Assembly: GCA_934148015.1 (NCBI GenBank)
Contig: CAKPCU010000009.1
Coordinates: forward strand, 1 to 51,401
Direction of reading: 5' to 3'
DNA from: an uncultured Bacilli bacterium
GTDB lineage: Bacteria > Bacillota_I > Bacilli_A > RF39 > UBA660
DNA length: 51,401 nucleotides
The position numbers were made by a program, and so were the translations under genes. This document shows positions 43,386 to 51,401 of this stretch, one piece after another. Position 1 is the stretch's first letter. Every line of letters begins with the position of its first letter. The notes beneath the pieces were generated by a model, which saw nothing but the letters and a program-made list of their open reading frames with translations, ran no database searches and was not told the DNA's origin.

Positions 43386-44444
43386 TTATGATTCCTTTTT
43401 AATATATTTTAATTCTCCCATACGTGATGTTGGAACAAATCCTGGTTTTGAATTTATTACATCTGGTATTCTATTTACTATGCTCGCACATGTAAGTTCT
43501 ACTGTAGCTGGTTTATCTATTACCATGGTAGTATCTGGTTGTGCGTATATTGTCCAAACATTTCTATCAAATTCTTCTTTATTATATACCTTACCAATGC
43601 ATTCTGTTTCAAGTGTAATTCCTTCTTTAGTAGTTGTTGTTACAACAGCACTCATTCCTGTTGCCATACCAGCTTTAACTGTCATGCCCAAAGTGCTTGA
43701 TTCTATATCATAATCGTTGAATTGTGGAACACATTTTTGTTTTTGACTGGTAACTGTAATACCTAATTTATCACAAAGCCAACCATTAACATTCCACATA
43801 TACGAAGGGGCATATTCTCCACTTTCTATTATTTTTTGTCTTTCTTCATCACTTATCTCATCTGCTGATGCAATTTGCTTTTCAAATTCTTCTTTTGTAA
43901 GACCAGCTCCGTGTGCTTTAGCTAGTGCTATTCCATAGTCTTCAACGTTATATGAAGAACTACCCTTTATTTTAGTTACATTATGACTTGCACCAACTAA
44001 ACATGAAATTAAATTCCCCCAAAAGGCATCTTGATAACCGCTTCCAGTTATAGTGCAATTGTTTTTCTTTGCAATTGAATCAATTTCCTTAGTTAAATTA
44101 GGATTAGAGTTAATTGGATAAAAAGCTTCTTCACAAGTTGTTATAGCATTTACACCAGCATTGGCACAAGCTAATAGTGCATCTTTTGTTTCTTCTAATA
44201 AACTCATAGTAGTAACGATTGCACAATCTGGTTTTATTTCCTTTAATAATTCTTCAGCGTTTTTTGCATCTTGGATTATTATCCCAGTTTTATCACCACC
44301 AATTATTTCACTTATATCTTTTCCAATAACATTTGGATTAATATCTACGGCACCTACTATCTGTCCACCATTTTCAATAGCATATCTCATTGTGTAGACA
44401 CTCATTTTACCACATCCATATTGAAATATTTTAGTATTATTCAT
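43386..44444 (-). CDS. 2,4-diaminopentanoate dehydrogenase-like NAD(P)-binding enzyme
   Basis: 352 residues. N-terminal Rossmann fold 'IFQYGCGKMSVYTMRYAIENGGQIVGAVDINPNVIGKD' and 'DCAIVTTMSLLEET', then the dehydrogenase C-terminal part with 'GSGYQDAFWGNLISCLVGAS' and 'VEDYG'. The pattern corresponds to the dihydrodipicolinate reductase-like DapB/2,4-diaminopentanoate dehydrogenase family of amino-acid fermenters (ornithine degradation). Neighbouring ornithine-degradation genes are absent, so the physiological substrate is uncertain. Well-conserved composition suggests a functional single gene. Confidence 0.65.
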   Translation of the reverse strand: MNNTKIFQYGCGKMSVYTMRYAIENGGQIVGAVDINPNVIGKDISEIIGGDKTGIIIQDAKNAEELLKEIKPDCAIVTTMSLLEETKDALLACANAGVNAITTCEEAFYPINSNPNLTKEIDSIAKKNNCTITGSGYQDAFWGNLISCLVGASHNVTKIKGSSSYNVEDYGIALAKAHGAGLTKEEFEKQIASADEISDEERQKIIESGEYAPSYMWNVNGWLCDKLGITVTSQKQKCVPQFNDYDIESSTLGMTVKAGMATGMSAVVTTTTKEGITLETECIGKVYNKEEFDRNVWTIYAQPDTTMVIDKPATVELTCASIVNRIPDVINSKPGFVPTSRMGELKYIKKES

Positions 44445-44601
44445 ATTATTACCTACCTTTCAAAGATAGTATATCATATTATTTGATTTGCAAAAAGATA
44501 TTTGTTTTTTTATTTACACTTATGTACAATAATTTTATAATGCACCAAAAATCTATATCAAATCCCTCTAAATCTTTGTGGTGTGTACAAAATTAGGTAA
44601 G

Positions 44602-44625
44602 AAAAAAAGAACAACTTAATGTTCT
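44602..44625 (-). terminator. Terminator after the tRNA gene
   Basis: AGAACA (44608-44613) / TGTTCT (44620-44625), 6-base loop, followed on the minus strand by T7. Confidence 0.85.
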
Positions 44626-44637
44626 TCTATTGCTTAG

Positions 44638-44728
44638 TGGCGGAGTGAGAGGGATTTGAACCCTCGCGCCAGTTGCCCAGCCTACACCCTTAGCAGGGGC
44701 GCCTCTTCAGCCTCTTGAGTATCACTCC
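44638..44728 (-). tRNA. tRNA-Ser (anticodon GCU)
   Basis: Minus strand begins GGAGTGATACTC and ends with CACTCC, discriminator G and an encoded CCA (91 nt). The anticodon loop CTGCTAA gives GCU, reading AGC/AGU. A long variable arm (GTAGGCTGGGCAACTGGCGC region) fits class II tRNA-Ser, and the T arm reads GAGGGTTCAAATCCCTC. Confidence 0.95.
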
Positions 44729-44800
44729 AGCTCAACACAAATAATTTTACACTATATTATTTATTTGGTCAAGTTATATAGCTAAATAATTTCGAAAAAA

Positions 44801-45685
44801 TTAGACATTATATTTTATTTTATTAACATTTTTATAAAACTTCGACAATTGTTTTCTATTATCTTCATCACAAAAAAACTTCTCCGTTTTTGATTTTTTA
44901 TTATCATCTATCATATAATTGATATAACTTTTTAAAATTGGTTCTAAAAGGTATGAACTATTTCCACAAAAATTTATGGTAGAAAATAAATCATCTTCCA
45001 TATCAATTATATTTTGTTTCACATCATGGTTAACCTTTTTATTATTTAATATTAAATACTTGTTATATTTATAGTATTCTTCGAATATATCTAATATTGT
45101 CCATTTATAATTTTCAAAGTTAGAATCATATAACTCTATTAATTTTTCAGAAGCATAAAAAGTAGTATTTTCTAAAGTTTCTGGTTTATTATTAAATATT
45201 TGATAAAATTCGTCATACTGACTAAGTAAAACATCACAACTAAAGAAATTATAGTATACCAAGTCAAAAATATAACATGGAAAAATTTTTAGTATGGTTT
45301 TAGTTTTGTTCTTTGCCTTTCCTATACAATTGTTTTTAAATTCATAATCTGTATTTTCAAAGCTATATGTATCATAACATAAATCTAAAAATTCTTTATA
45401 TGACATAGTTTTTATATAATCTTCAACATCATCTATTTGTTCATACATAGATATTTTTTCTAGAGATTTTGTTTTTTTATTATTGTACTCACATTCATAG
45501 TTATAGCATAAGTATGATGTAGCAATCATAATTCCAGCTATATACTTAGAAGAAGAATTTGTTTTTTTTATATATTTAAATAGATTTATAATATCATCAC
45601 CTGAAGTATAAATACTTTCAATATAATTATCATACATATCTTTTATTATTTTTCTTGTTTCTTCATTGTAATTTATTATTTTCAT
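44801..45685 (-). CDS. Unknown soluble protein
   Basis: 294 residues, rich in Asn, Tyr, Lys and Ile, mostly helical, without signal peptide, membrane segment or recognisable catalytic motif. It has several scattered Cys ('SYLCYNYECEYNN', 'NFCGNSSYLLEP'). It follows the LRR membrane protein by 23 bases and may share its transcript. It might be an orphan or a rapidly evolving protein; no family is recognised. Confidence 0.55.
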   Translation of the reverse strand: MKIINYNEETRKIIKDMYDNYIESIYTSGDDIINLFKYIKKTNSSSKYIAGIMIATSYLCYNYECEYNNKKTKSLEKISMYEQIDDVEDYIKTMSYKEFLDLCYDTYSFENTDYEFKNNCIGKAKNKTKTILKIFPCYIFDLVYYNFFSCDVLLSQYDEFYQIFNNKPETLENTTFYASEKLIELYDSNFENYKWTILDIFEEYYKYNKYLILNNKKVNHDVKQNIIDMEDDLFSTINFCGNSSYLLEPILKSYINYMIDDNKKSKTEKFFCDEDNRKQLSKFYKNVNKIKYNV

Positions 45686-45708
45686 ACAAAACTCCCTTAT
45701 AAAACTTA

Positions 45709-46638
45709 TTACCTAGTCTTCCTTATTTTAAGCACTAAATATGTAGAAAAACTAAGCATAAGAAATGATATTACTAATAATATTATCACCAAAATATTAA
45801 CAATGGATTTCTCTTTTCTAACTAACATATTATCATTTCTTAAATTATTAATGACTCTTGTGTTCCCAGCTTGTTTTTCCTTCGTATCATCATTATCTTT
45901 TGTTTTTTTACTGATTAATTTAACATCGTTTGCAACATTAATTTCTATTTGGTAACTACTATCGTTTTCATTTGTTACTTTTAAATATGTTTTTCCACTA
46001 ATTATTCCGTTTATTATATAATCATCATTTTGTTTATTTAAAGTAGCTATATTTTCATTTTCTATTTTTAAGTTTGAACTATTTGATAAAAGCAAAATAT
46101 CAGAAAGTAATTTACTATTACCCTCAACTATATTTATCTCTAAATCAGATGAAAAATAATTTACTTTTGTATTTTGTCTTAAATCCAATTTAATTAGTTT
46201 ATTATTTTCTATTTTAAACTCTTCTAATAAAGCATTGTTACTTAAATCTACAACATCATCTATACTATTATTATTTAAATTTAATTGAACTAAATTAACT
46301 AATTTTTCTAGTCCGTTGACATTTTTTATTTTATCCTCAGTATTTGATCCATCACAGGATAATGATGTTATAGTTTTTAATTGTTCATTAGAAAGTATAT
46401 CTTCGGGTGTTAGGGAAGCATTATTTAAAACATTATAATTTTTTATAACACAAGAATAAAAATTAACATCATTAAATCCACTTTCATTTGCAGCCTTTAT
46501 TATATTAGCTTTTAATCTATTTGAATTAACTTTATATAATAAAGTACCTATGATTAATAATATCATAATTATTATTACTAAGTATATTACTTTATTTTTA
46601 TTAATTTTTTCTTCTATTTTCATCATAATATTTTTCAT
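45709..46638 (-). CDS. Membrane-anchored leucine-rich repeat protein
   Basis: 309 residues. N-terminal helix (about 17-36), then LRR units ('LEKLVNLVQLNLNNNSIDDVVDLSNNALLEEFKIENNKLIKLDLRQNTKV'), a BIG2-like strand-rich region ('ATLNKQNDDYIINGIISGKTYLKVTN'), a charged linker and a C-terminal helix (about 280-303) ending in basic residues. Both ends look membrane-bound with the repeats outside. It lies directly downstream of murD; its link to the wall is by context only. Confidence 0.7.
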   Translation of the reverse strand: MKNIMMKIEEKINKNKVIYLVIIIMILLIIGTLLYKVNSNRLKANIIKAANESGFNDVNFYSCVIKNYNVLNNASLTPEDILSNEQLKTITSLSCDGSNTEDKIKNVNGLEKLVNLVQLNLNNNSIDDVVDLSNNALLEEFKIENNKLIKLDLRQNTKVNYFSSDLEINIVEGNSKLLSDILLLSNSSNLKIENENIATLNKQNDDYIINGIISGKTYLKVTNENDSSYQIEINVANDVKLISKKTKDNDDTKEKQAGNTRVINNLRNDNMLVRKEKSIVNILVIILLVISFLMLSFSTYLVLKIRKTR

Positions 46639-46674
46639 GTCAATTCCCCTACTTATTATATAAAACTAATGCTA

Positions 46675-48060
46675 TTAGGCCCCATATTTTATTACCAAAT
46701 TCTTAAAATCTTTACCTCGTTCTTCAAAATTTTTATATGTATTATAGCTTGCGGCAGCAGGTGAAAGTACACAAGTAGAATTTTTTGGTGTGTATTTATA
46801 AGCCATTAAAACAGCTTCTTTCATATTCTGAACCTTTATTAACTTTTTTTTGCAGCCTATACTTTTTAGTTCATCCGCTAACATATATCCAGTTTCTTTT
46901 AAGAAAATACATGTTTCCAGACTATTATTATCACTATTTATAAAATTAACTAAAGTACTTAAATCTATTTTTCTATCTAATCCACCCAATATCACAGTCT
47001 TACAATTTGGTACTGATTTTATACAATTAATTGTTGCAGATGGTATAGTTGCTATAGAATCATTGTAGAATGTTATGTCTTTAAATGTTCCAACCAACTC
47101 CATCCTATGTTCTAAAGGTTTAAAATCATCTATTAAATTACTTACCATATCAAGATTTAAGTTAAGTATATGACATACCATAAGAGCAGCTGCTATATTA
47201 TATAAATTATGATCTCCTAATAGATTTCTTTTTCTGCTTTTTAAATATATCAATTTTTCTGCATTATTTTCTTTTAAGAATAAACCATCCTCTTTTATTA
47301 TAATACCATTTTTAACTTTACTATCTTCACAAGAAAACGTATAAGCATCAGGATAGTTTTTACACCATTTATAGGAATCAGGTGACGATGCACCTATTAT
47401 TTTATAATCATTATTTTTTTGATACTTAAATATATTTATTTTTGCTTCTTGATAATCCATGTACGATTTATAAAGATCAAGATGTTCTTGATAAATATTG
47501 AGTAATACGCTTATATTAGGAGATGCTTTTGTAAACTTAAGTTGATGACAGCTAAGTTCTACCACAACTATCGTATCATTATCAAACTTCTCTATTTCAT
47601 CAAATATTGGAATACCTATATTGCCTACCAAGATTGCCTTTTTATTTAATCCCTTTAATATATGATATATCAAAGATGATGTTGTGCTTTTGCCCTTTGT
47701 ACCTGTTATACCTATTGTTTTTACATCAGAATATCTAAAGAATAAATCAACCTGTGAAGTGATTTTATCTTCAAATGATTCATAATCTACATATTTAAAA
47801 TTTACCCCAGGTGATTTTATTATAAGATCATAATCATCTAGATTCTCAAGATAACTTTCTCCCAAGATAAAACTTAAATTATTATCATCTAGTAATTCTC
47901 TGTTATTTTCTAATAATTTTTTATTACCATCTGCTATGAACAATTTTTTGTTTTTTAAATATTTTCTGATTAAATTGTAAGTAGACTTTCCCTCTCTTCC
48001 AAAGCCTAAAATCAAAATTTTATTATGAGAATTTATGTATTGGATTATTTTTTCTATCAT
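46675..48060 (-). CDS. murD: UDP-MurNAc-L-alanine ligase MurD
   Basis: 461 residues. Rossmann-type 'KILILGFGREGKSTYNLI', P-loop 'TIGITGTKGKSTTSSLIYHIL', 'ELSCHQLKF', 'LNIYQEHLDLYKS' and 'EHRMELVGTFKDITFYNDSIATIP' are typical MurD. It adds glutamate to UDP-MurNAc-L-Ala. It lies away from the mraY/murG region and is four bases overlapped by murL; in Xanthomonas the partner enzyme MurD2 adds L-Glu, which MurL then epimerises. Whether this copy uses D- or L-Glu cannot be read from motifs. Confidence 0.93.
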   Translation of the reverse strand: MIEKIIQYINSHNKILILGFGREGKSTYNLIRKYLKNKKLFIADGNKKLLENNRELLDDNNLSFILGESYLENLDDYDLIIKSPGVNFKYVDYESFEDKITSQVDLFFRYSDVKTIGITGTKGKSTTSSLIYHILKGLNKKAILVGNIGIPIFDEIEKFDNDTIVVVELSCHQLKFTKASPNISVLLNIYQEHLDLYKSYMDYQEAKINIFKYQKNNDYKIIGASSPDSYKWCKNYPDAYTFSCEDSKVKNGIIIKEDGLFLKENNAEKLIYLKSRKRNLLGDHNLYNIAAALMVCHILNLNLDMVSNLIDDFKPLEHRMELVGTFKDITFYNDSIATIPSATINCIKSVPNCKTVILGGLDRKIDLSTLVNFINSDNNSLETCIFLKETGYMLADELKSIGCKKKLIKVQNMKEAVLMAYKYTPKNSTCVLSPAAASYNTYKNFEERGKDFKNLVIKYGA

Positions 48061-49403
48061 TTTAATTCCTCCATTATTAGTTTTAATAATTCCTTAGGCA
48101 CATTATTATTATCATCTATTTTTGTTAATATATTATAATCAGGCTTTGAGACGGCATAATTGCTTTTATAATATTGTAGAAGATAAGGTAAATCTTTATT
48201 TTTTTCTATCAAGTTATTTACTACAAAATTAACTTCACCTACTGTTCCAACACATTCAAATGGTTTAGATTCTGTCTTTCCTAGTAATTCTAAAAAATAT
48301 TTAAGCATATCTTTTTTCTCTAATAGGTCTTCTTTAAATATGTTAACTAAAGTTTTATTATCAACAAAATTTCTCATTAATATATATATAAATAAGCATT
48401 TAGGACACGTTAAACACCATCCATCAGTTTTACCAATATTTTTTCTTTTTCCACCATTATTGCAACTAATGAAATTATTAAAATACTTTGGATACTTAGT
48501 AAAAATTTTCATTATTTGAAGTTCACTTAGTGGTCTTAATAAACTAAAGTATTCTATTTTATCAGTTAAATATTTAGATGTGTATTCTCGAAAATCATTT
48601 TCAAATTCCAGACTTTTAGAATATTGATGATTAATATTTGTTCCCTTAACACTTGATTCATTTGCACTTGACTCATTTGATAATACAACGTATTTTATTC
48701 CATTTAAATAAGCTGTTAGATATGATATAAAGGCAATGCAACTAGATAACGGTGTATGACCATTTAAGAAACCTTTATTGTTTAATTCTATTATGCTTTT
48801 GTCAAATAGTCTTTCTACGTTAATTATATCCTCATTTTTTATTCCAGCTATATTAGCACTTGTAAAACAGATTTTTCTATTGTTCATTATAAATGCCTTT
48901 TTATTTTTTATGTCTTTGAGAATCTCAAGTGAAGTTAGTGAATCTTTTCCTCCACCTACAGCTACTAAATAGCCACTATAATTATTATTATCATGCACTT
49001 TTAAGTTATCTCCATAACTTTTTATCGTAACAAAATCTTCATAAGATGGATTAATACCATTTACATAAAAAAATTCTCCTAATCCATTGTATATAAGTTT
49101 TTTTAACCAAGATGTTTGATAATCATCTAATTTACCACATTCTATTATTATATTTGGTGAACAAACTGCTTTCCAATAACTAGGTATTTCTGCTAGTCCT
49201 GATGAGAAAATAATTTTCTCCAGTAATTTTTCATCATAATGTACATTTTTATTATATGGAACTTTCAAAGTAGGTTTAAATTTAATTAGATCCTTTATTT
49301 CAAAATCATAAGTAATACTTACAAAATCATCTGTCACTTTATAATCAAATCCATGATAATAAAAATATTTATATTTTTCTTTTAATTCTTCATATTTATT
49401 CAT
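48057..49403 (-). CDS. murL: UDP-MurNAc-L-Ala-L-Glu epimerase MurL
   Basis: 448 residues. The PP-loop 'GYLVAVGGGKDSLTSLEIL' (S-G-G-x-D-S-like), the later 'TPLSSCIAFISYLTAYLNGIKYVVLSNESSANESS', the 'GWCLTCPKCLFIYILMRNF' Cys region and the final 'FECVGTVGEVNF' fit the MurL family (about 450 residues) that uses ATP to epimerise the terminal L-Glu of UDP-MurNAc-L-Ala-L-Glu. The overlap with murD (ATGA, 4 bases) and shared promoter make a MurD-MurL operon. Assigned from motif memory plus the strong context; no structural check was possible. Confidence 0.78.
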   Translation of the reverse strand: MNKYEELKEKYKYFYYHGFDYKVTDDFVSITYDFEIKDLIKFKPTLKVPYNKNVHYDEKLLEKIIFSSGLAEIPSYWKAVCSPNIIIECGKLDDYQTSWLKKLIYNGLGEFFYVNGINPSYEDFVTIKSYGDNLKVHDNNNYSGYLVAVGGGKDSLTSLEILKDIKNKKAFIMNNRKICFTSANIAGIKNEDIINVERLFDKSIIELNNKGFLNGHTPLSSCIAFISYLTAYLNGIKYVVLSNESSANESSVKGTNINHQYSKSLEFENDFREYTSKYLTDKIEYFSLLRPLSELQIMKIFTKYPKYFNNFISCNNGGKRKNIGKTDGWCLTCPKCLFIYILMRNFVDNKTLVNIFKEDLLEKKDMLKYFLELLGKTESKPFECVGTVGEVNFVVNNLIEKNKDLPYLLQYYKSNYAVSKPDYNILTKIDDNNNVPKELLKLIMEELK

Positions 49404-49479
49404 ATAATCAACTCCATCATCTAAAATAATTATACAACAAATAATTATATTTTAATACCTTTATTTTGGTAAAATGAGA

Positions 49480-49502
49480 TTGGTTTACCATAACTAAACT
49501 AA
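49480..49502. promoter_or_regulatory. Possible operator in the murL/regulator divergent gap
   Basis: An inverted repeat (TTGGTTTA at 49480-49487 with TAAACTAA at 49495-49502, one mismatch) about 30-50 bases upstream of the -10 of the XRE regulator, which would be a plausible autoregulatory site. Confidence 0.35.
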
Positions 49503-49531
49503 TAGTAGAGTTAAAAAAAGCATATTTATGA

Positions 49532-49537
49532 TATGAT
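49532..49537 (+). promoter_or_regulatory. Extended -10 of the XRE membrane regulator
   Basis: TGATATGAT (TATGAT at 49532-49537) with a weak -35 ending about 17 bases upstream, 22 bases before the start codon at 49560. RBS GGAGGG. Confidence 0.4.
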
Positions 49538-49559
49538 ATTTATATATCGGAGGGAAAAT

Positions 49560-50618
49560 ATGAATAATGATATTGGAAAATTTATAGCCAAAAAAAGAAA
49601 AGATATTAATTTGACTCAAAAGGAATTAGCTGATAAATTATATGTAACTGATAAAGCGGTTAGTAAATGGGAACGTGGATTATCACTTCCTGATATTACG
49701 CTTTTAAAAAAATTAGCTAGTGAACTTAATGTGGTAGTAGCAGACATATTAGATGGAAATGAAAATAATAGCAAAAGAAAAATAGATGAAGAGGAAGTTA
49801 ATGAAATAATTGATAAAATTAATAAAGCAAATAAAAAGAAAAGAAATATAATTTTATTTATAGTTGCAATATTATTACTAGTAATTGTTTACATTTTATT
49901 TAGAAATATGTATTTAGGATATAATGAGAAAAAAGTCTATTATAGAAGTTCTAATAAAACTTTACATATAGGAGTTCCAAAAACATCATTTATGATGAAA
50001 AATAATGATAGAAGTTATTCTTTTAAAAATCTTAGAAATCCTAATATAGTGGAAAATGAAATAAAAAAATACTTAAAAACACTAAAGTATTCTAGTTGTA
50101 ATAATACTATATATTATTATAATAAAAAAGATAACTACTCTATAATTAATTATTCTGTTAAAAATCATGTCTTATATAATACTATTTCTTATGAAGTTGT
50201 TAATTATGATTATTGTAATGTAAAAAAAGTCAATGAGTATACTAAAAAGTTAGGAAAAGCAAAAGCATTTCATACTATGAATAGCAGAATATCTTTTTAT
50301 GATTCTTGGGATAATAAATTCCAAGTTTTATTTCAAGACTTAGGTATTGATGATAATAAAAGTACTTTTAAATGTAATTTTATTGTTAGATATTATAAGA
50401 GAAAAGATGATAAAAATGCATATATTTATACTATTGAAAAATCTAGTGGAACTTTTGAAATTAAGGATAATAAGTTATATTATTATAGAGATATAATTGA
50501 AGAAAAAGATAACAGTATAAACATACCAAAAGTTTCTAGCTTTAAAATAGATAATAAAAAATTAATACTTGAAGATAATTATTTATCAAACTACGAACAA
50601 AACATTGTACTAGAATAG
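49560..50618 (+). CDS. XRE-family regulator with membrane anchor and extracellular domain
   Basis: 352 residues from ATG 49560 (ATCGGAGGGAAAAT upstream; the frame opens at 49533). HTH about 1-65: 'IGKFIAKKRKDINLTQKELADKLYVTDKAVSKWERGLSLPDITLLKKLASELNVVVADIL'. A charged linker (about 70-92) leads to one membrane helix (about 95-113) and a C-terminal extracellular part of about 240 residues, with no recognised domain. The layout suggests a membrane-tethered transcription factor responding to an outside or envelope signal. It is monocistronic with a following terminator. Confidence 0.82.
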   Translation: MNNDIGKFIAKKRKDINLTQKELADKLYVTDKAVSKWERGLSLPDITLLKKLASELNVVVADILDGNENNSKRKIDEEEVNEIIDKINKANKKKRNIILFIVAILLLVIVYILFRNMYLGYNEKKVYYRSSNKTLHIGVPKTSFMMKNNDRSYSFKNLRNPNIVENEIKKYLKTLKYSSCNNTIYYYNKKDNYSIINYSVKNHVLYNTISYEVVNYDYCNVKKVNEYTKKLGKAKAFHTMNSRISFYDSWDNKFQVLFQDLGIDDNKSTFKCNFIVRYYKRKDDKNAYIYTIEKSSGTFEIKDNKLYYYRDIIEEKDNSINIPKVSSFKIDNKKLILEDNYLSNYEQNIVLE

Positions 50619-50620
50619 AA

Positions 50621-50646
50621 AAAATCTACCTTTTTTGGTAGAATTT
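50621..50646 (+). terminator. Terminator of the XRE membrane regulator
   Basis: TCTACC (50625-50630) / GGTAGA (50637-50642) with T6 loop, followed by ATTTTTAT on the plus strand. Confidence 0.8.
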
Positions 50647-50767
50647 TTATGTTATGTTTCCTATCAATTATGGTGCTCTAAGGGAAGAAGTAGAGCAAGT
50701 TATAGGACAAAAAATAGTTAGTAATAAATGTTACTAACTATAGTACAAAATATATTGAATATTTGTA

Positions 50768-51008
50768 ATATTAATTATTTAATTAACGCGTTTTAATTTT
50801 TATTTTTTGTTGAAATAATGTAATCATAGCAGAATTAATTTCCTCTGGAGATACACCATCATTTATCATTCTTTGATATTCTGCTTGTACTTCATCAAAA
50901 GTATCTGCTACAGGTCTAATTCTTTCATTCGATAAACTCCATAATATATCAAAATCGTTAGTTGCATCAACAATATCCTCATAATAATATATATTAATTA
51001 TTTAATTA
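50768..51008. repeat. 18-bp direct repeats flanking a gene fragment
   Basis: ATATTAATTATTTAATTA occurs at 50768-50785 and 50991-51008, identical over 18 bases and enclosing a 205-bp segment whose only coding sign is the fragment below. AT-richness makes chance partial matches common, but an exact 18-mer at both ends of the fragment is striking. Confidence 0.5.
50783..50992 (-). pseudogene. C-terminal fragment of an unknown gene
   Basis: Open frame on the minus strand without a start codon: 'YYYEDIVDATNDFDILWSL', 'RPVADTFDEVQAEYQRM', 'DGVSPEEINSAMITLFQQKI', stop at 50783-50785. Acidic and helical; the family is not recognised. Its ends coincide with the 18-bp repeats. The remaining bases 50645-50767 and 51009-51096 show no gene. 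Confidence 0.45.
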
Positions 51009-51096
51009 TTAATATTTTTAAAATTTAAAACGATAAATCATTTTACATACGCTAATTGATTATGTCATTTATAAGAGTTTACTAAATTGTCAAAGT

Positions 51097-51130
51097 AAAA
51101 CTACTCTCAATTTAATTTGAAAGTAGTTTT
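51097..51130. terminator. Hairpin, possible bidirectional terminator
   Basis: AAAACTACT (51097-51105) / AGTAGTTTT (51122-51130) plus partly paired inner bases; A-run and T-run on the two sides. A smaller inverted repeat CTCGAA/TTCGAG follows at 51139-51153. Confidence 0.55.
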
Positions 51131-51230
51131 TATATTATCTCGAAAAGTTCGAGTATCAATCAAATCTGGTGCTGACGACGTAGAGGTCTACAACTTTGTT
51201 AACGAATCTAATATATAAATCAATACAATA

Positions 51231-51401
51231 TTATTTTAACACATATATAATATTTTTTCCACTTCCAACCATAATAATTAATTTATTTTTGCACATATTA
51301 TTTAATATATTTTTAGCTCTCGTCGATGAAATATCTAATAATTGTTCAACTATATTTCTATTTATCTTATTATTTTTCTTTAAATATTCTACTATTTTTT
51401 C
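51231..51401 (-). CDS. Winged-helix C-terminal end of a gene cut by the window edge
   Basis: The last 56 residues of a protein that enters from the right: 'EKIVEYLKKNNKINRNIVEQLLDISSTRAKNILNNM' then 'LIIMVGSGKNIIYVLK' and a stop at 51231-51233. It is a helix-turn-helix with a wing, as found at the C-terminus of AAA_4/AlbA-type putative DNA-binding proteins. Upstream part lies outside the window. Confidence 0.6.
   Translation of the reverse strand, partial: EKIVEYLKKNNKINRNIVEQLLDISSTRAKNILNNMCKNKLIIMVGSGKNIIYVLK

Noticed and set aside
1..51401. CRISPR array, rRNA operon, replication origin or conjugation module
   Set aside because: No regularly spaced repeats with unique spacers, no rRNA motifs, no DnaA-box cluster and no transfer genes were seen.

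Overview
The window is about 51 kb of very AT-rich DNA, almost all coded on the minus strand. It carries a Bacillus-type division and cell-wall (dcw) cluster plus sporulation genes: ylbD-ylbE-ylbF, spoIIGA-sigE, and a spoVD/spoVE pair. This points to an endospore-forming, probably anaerobic, low-GC Bacillota, perhaps an uncultured gut Bacilli/Erysipelotrichia-like lineage. The lineage is inference; the sporulation gene set is seen directly.

Layout, left to right (transcription is mostly right to left). 1-4.2 kb: ylbF, ylbE, ylbD, a small membrane peptide, an unknown protein, sigE and spoIIGA. 4.2-9.8 kb: a GNAT enzyme, ftsZ, ftsA, ftsQ/divIB, murB, murG. 9.8-10.2 kb: an unannotated structured RNA with its own promoter and terminator. 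10.2-13.9 kb: an ATPase remnant, a SEDS protein (spoVE/ftsW), a NUDIX hydrolase, a small XRE regulator and mraY. 13.99-20.04 kb: spoVD, cut in two by a 4.1-kb serine-recombinase element carrying a 45-residue ORF, a HAD phosphatase, a NUDIX hydrolase and a broken DUF5655 gene. 20-26 kb: a sortase and its VWA/MucBP surface protein, a membrane protein and an ASCH protein. 26-34.6 kb: an ABC transporter fusion and a phosphorelay operon (HPt, REC/HD-GYP-like, two hybrid kinases, a lipoprotein). 34.7-41.4 kb: the mraZ-rsmH-ftsL-pbpB-PAP2-U32 operon behind a clear MraZ operator. 41.5-44.5 kb: yidD, a TroA-fold lipoprotein, a LiaF-like protein and a diaminopentanoate-dehydrogenase-like enzyme. 44.6-49.4 kb: tRNA-Ser(GCU), an unknown protein, an LRR membrane protein, murD and murL. 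49.5-51.4 kb: a membrane-bound XRE regulator, gene debris, and the end of a winged-helix protein.

The most important observation is the interrupted spoVD. The element sits exactly after the Ser-Cys-Asn active-site motif. Both junctions can be read to the base: they share only a 2-bp AA core. Removing the 4,139 bp between the cores restores 'VENSCN-PGFVELG' in frame and gives a protein of about 635-647 residues, the normal SpoVD size. Element genes and spoVD lie on the same strand. This is the architecture of the sporulation intervening elements (skin in sigK, SP-beta in spsM), here apparently in a cortex-synthesis transpeptidase with a very small element. A second short copy of the spoVD side of the junction lies 1.2 kb away, suggesting earlier recombination at this locus.

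Other notable points are a pseudoknotted RNA of about 295 nt upstream of murG, a MurD-MurL pair that implies the MurL route to D-glutamate in peptidoglycan, four helically phased MraZ boxes, and several proteins with missing catalytic or ligand residues (a histidine kinase, an HD-GYP-like domain, a sortase and a TroA-fold lipoprotein).
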